From contig CAMYCF010000001.1 of NCBI GenBank assembly GCA_947254375.1, positions 310,001 to 374,000 of the forward strand: a stretch of 64,000 bases of DNA, in the 5' to 3' direction. Source of the stretch: an uncultured Mobilibacterium sp. (GTDB taxonomy: Bacteria; Bacillota; Clostridia; Peptostreptococcales; Anaerovoracaceae). Position numbers and translations under genes: made by a program. This document shows, one piece after another, positions 62,381 to 64,000 of the stretch. Positions within the stretch are counted from its first letter, which is position 1, and each line of letters begins with the position of its first letter. The notes beneath the pieces were generated by a model. The model did no database searches, was not told where the DNA came from, and saw only the letters and a program-made list of their open reading frames with translations.

Positions 62381-62423
62381 AAAAAACACGCGACAGGCAA
62401 AGGCCCGCCGCGTGGATTTTTTT
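62381..62423. terminator. Bidirectional terminator between acetyltransferase and buk
   Basis: CACGCG (62387-62392) pairs with CGCGTG (62409-62414) and has A/T runs on both outer sides, serving the convergent genes. Confidence 0.8.
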
Positions 62424-62458
62424 ATCATCCGAAGTGGATTTTTTATCCCCGAAAAGGC

Positions 62459-63517
62459 TTATTTATAAGTCTCGTATTTTCCGGTCTTGAGAGCTCTGAG
62501 AGCGCCTTCCGCAAGGCTCCTCATCTCCTCTTCGCCCGGCATGCGAAGGATCGGTGCGATCTTGCTTACGTATGAGCTGATCTCGTCGCAGAATCTCTCG
62601 CTGTATGCCATACCGCCCGTGAACGTGATAGCGTCGACTTCGAAATGAAGTACTGCAGCCATAGCGCCGATGTCCTTAGCGAGCTGGTAAGCGATAGCGC
62701 GGAATGCTCCGAGCGCCTCTGCGTCGTTCTCGTCGAACGCCTTGTTCTCAACCGTTCTGAAGTCCTTCGTTCCGGTATATGAGAATACACCCGCTTCGTG
62801 TCCTATGATCTTCTTGATCTCGGCTTTCGATTTGCCGGAGAAGCACATATTTACGACAGCGTTTACAGGGAGTCCGCCGCCTCTGTCCATTCCCATGCTT
62901 CCGTCGTCCTTAACGTTGAATACGTCTACGACTCTGCCCTTCTTGTGAGCGGCTACCGAAACTCCGCCTCCGAGGTGGGCAACGATGAGATTCAGTTCTT
63001 CATAAGGCTTACCGAGCTTGTCGGCCGTTTTTCTTGCAACCGATTTCTGGTTCAGCGCATGGAAAAAGCTCTGTCTTTCGATACCCTTGAGTCCGGAGTA
63101 ACGTGCAACGTCTTCGAGCTCGTCTACACATACAGGGTCTACGAAGAACGCAGGGATGCCTACCTGATCCGCAAGTTCTTTCGAAATGTACGCTCCGAGG
63201 TTGGCTGCGTGCTCACCGTAAGGAGGGTTCAAAACGTCCCTGATGACCTCGTCGTTTACCTTGTAAGTACCGGAAGGGATGTGTTTGAAAAGTCCGCCTC
63301 TTCCGCAGATAGCGTCGAAGTCTTCGAGCTTGTATCCCTTCTCCTCGATCGTCTTGAGAATGATATCTCTTCTGAACGGCATCTGATCAGGGATCTTTTC
63401 GTACTTGTCCATTTCCGCGGCGTCGTGGTCGATACCTACGCGTAAAACTTCGTTTTCATCCTCATAAACAGCAATCTTCGTGGAAGTTGCGCCCGGGTTG
63501 ATTACCAAAATCCTCAT
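62459..63517 (-). CDS. buk: Butyrate kinase
   Basis: Makes butyrate and ATP from butyryl phosphate in the last step of butyrate fermentation. The 352-residue ASKHA kinase has the N-terminal VINPGATSTKIA phosphate loop, the middle NLIVAHLGGGVSVAAH, and GGMAYSERF at the adenosine site. Branched-chain acyl kinases of the same family cannot be fully excluded. ptb is not adjacent here. The AAAGGAG site lies 13 bases before the ATG. Confidence 0.93.
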   Translation of the reverse strand: MRILVINPGATSTKIAVYEDENEVLRVGIDHDAAEMDKYEKIPDQMPFRRDIILKTIEEKGYKLEDFDAICGRGGLFKHIPSGTYKVNDEVIRDVLNPPYGEHAANLGAYISKELADQVGIPAFFVDPVCVDELEDVARYSGLKGIERQSFFHALNQKSVARKTADKLGKPYEELNLIVAHLGGGVSVAAHKKGRVVDVFNVKDDGSMGMDRGGGLPVNAVVNMCFSGKSKAEIKKIIGHEAGVFSYTGTKDFRTVENKAFDENDAEALGAFRAIAYQLAKDIGAMAAVLHFEVDAITFTGGMAYSERFCDEISSYVSKIAPILRMPGEEEMRSLAEGALRALKTGKYETYK

Positions 63518-63620
63518 CTTCTAAAAAATCTCCTTTCATTTGAAAAAACGTATATACAAGGCACTTCCCGCGCTCAGCTCCTAAAAACCGCGTCCGCGGG
63601 CCGTGTCCGCTTGACATATT

Positions 63621-64000
63621 TTACTGTTCCGCTTCGAGGATGGCCACCAGCTGACCTGATTTTACGCTCTCCCCTTCGCGTACGTAGACCTTCTCGATCA
63701 CTCCGTCCTTTGGCGATATGACGTTCGTTTCCATCTTCATCGCCTCGATTATAGCGACCGGCTGACCTTTCTTGACCTTGTCTCCCTTTTCTACCAGGAT
63801 CTTTATGACGTTGCCCGGTATGTTCGCACCGATCTCGTTCGGGTCGTCCATATCAGCATACTGTATGTTGCTCCCCGATGCAATCGCTTTTGTTAGTGCG
63901 GACTTGTCCTTTATGGTGACGACCTTGCGGTTTCCGTTCACGCTGAAGGTGAGGTCCCTGTTTCCGGCTTCGTCCGGCGCCCTCATGTCGACGAGCGTTA
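63621..64000 (-). CDS. Pyruvate carboxylase, C-terminal part (runs off the window)
   Basis: The frame is open to the window edge; only the last 126 residues are present. The visible part is a linker (DEAGNRDLTFSVNGN) and a biotin carboxyl carrier domain with the biotinyl lysine in EAMKMET. GANIPGNVIKILVEKGD is the carrier start. This linker-carrier pair matches pyruvate carboxylase; oxaloacetate decarboxylase alpha chains are a close alternative. The ATG near 63986 lies within the protein and is not the true start. It is upstream of buk on the same strand. Confidence 0.85.
   Translation of the reverse strand, partial: TLVDMRAPDEAGNRDLTFSVNGNRKVVTIKDKSALTKAIASGSNIQYADMDDPNEIGANIPGNVIKILVEKGDKVKKGQPVAIIEAMKMETNVISPKDGVIEKVYVREGESVKSGQLVAILEAEQ

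Overview
The window is a piece of a chromosome from an anaerobic Gram-positive bacterium of the Clostridia. The evidence is butyrate kinase next to pyruvate carboxylase, a MraZ-to-FtsZ division cluster with a SpoVD-type penicillin-binding protein, strong AGGAGG ribosome binding sites, an Rrf2-type iron-sulfur regulator beside iscS and iscU, and choline-binding cell-wall hydrolases. Base composition is near-balanced apart from one AT-rich insertion sequence. A family such as Anaerovoracaceae (Mogibacterium or Eubacterium relatives) would fit, but this is an inference. Almost all genes lie on the minus strand. No gene-free stretch exceeds about 300 bases.

Layout. 1-3.9 kb: phoH, a ybeY-cdd gene fusion, era, recO and the first codons of another gene, with a promoter at 3853-3881. 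4.0-7.3 kb: rpsU, the NAD(P)HX repair enzyme, a plus-strand wall amidase and a small lipoprotein. 7.4-13.2 kb: a compact pyrimidine operon, pyrC-K-D-F-E-B-I. 13.4-15.9 kb: a cold-shock protein, then iscU, iscS and an IscR-like regulator, with a striking palindrome over the iscS promoter. 16-19.2 kb: an ABC exporter and a MATE pump. 19.4-19.7 kb: tRNA-Asn, tRNA-Leu and initiator tRNA-fMet behind a consensus promoter. 19.8-20.6 kb: a membrane protein with a Lys/Ala/Glu repeat tail. 20.9-24.8 kb: a decaying pair, a transporter-like gene with two in-frame stop codons and an M20 amidohydrolase split by an IS256-family element. 24.9-35.2 kb: a long same-strand run of ybaK, a TPR protein, a radical-SAM-like protein lacking one cluster cysteine, argS, DUF523, mutS2, zapA, an rRNA methyltransferase and ftsZ. 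35.3-46.7 kb: the rest of the dcw cluster (mraZ, rsmH, ftsL, pbp, murF, mraY, murD, ftsW, murG, divIB), without ftsA, murB or murC. 47-49.2 kb: acyl-ACP thioesterase, a FabG-like reductase and an acetyltransferase. 49.5-53.2 kb: an alanine/glycine symporter, tRNA-Ser, a membrane-anchored HNH nuclease and wecB. 53.3-61.5 kb: a phosphocholine locus. 61.7-64 kb: an acetyltransferase, butyrate kinase and the end of pyruvate carboxylase.

The most interesting system is the phosphocholine locus. It holds a BCCT-type carrier (probable choline import), a stand-alone LicC-like cytidylyltransferase and a three-part protein made of a winged helix, a LicC-like cytidylyltransferase and a LicA-like choline kinase. 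Directly upstream lie two secreted wall hydrolases carrying about 14-15 choline-binding repeats each. Together they suggest import and activation of choline, attachment to a surface polymer by a LicD-like enzyme not seen here, and hydrolases that dock on it. Other notable items are the YbeY-cytidine deaminase fusion, the Cys-to-Ser change in the radical SAM motif, a substituted Smr motif in MutS2, the His-to-Pro change in the transposase and the membrane-tethered HNH nuclease.
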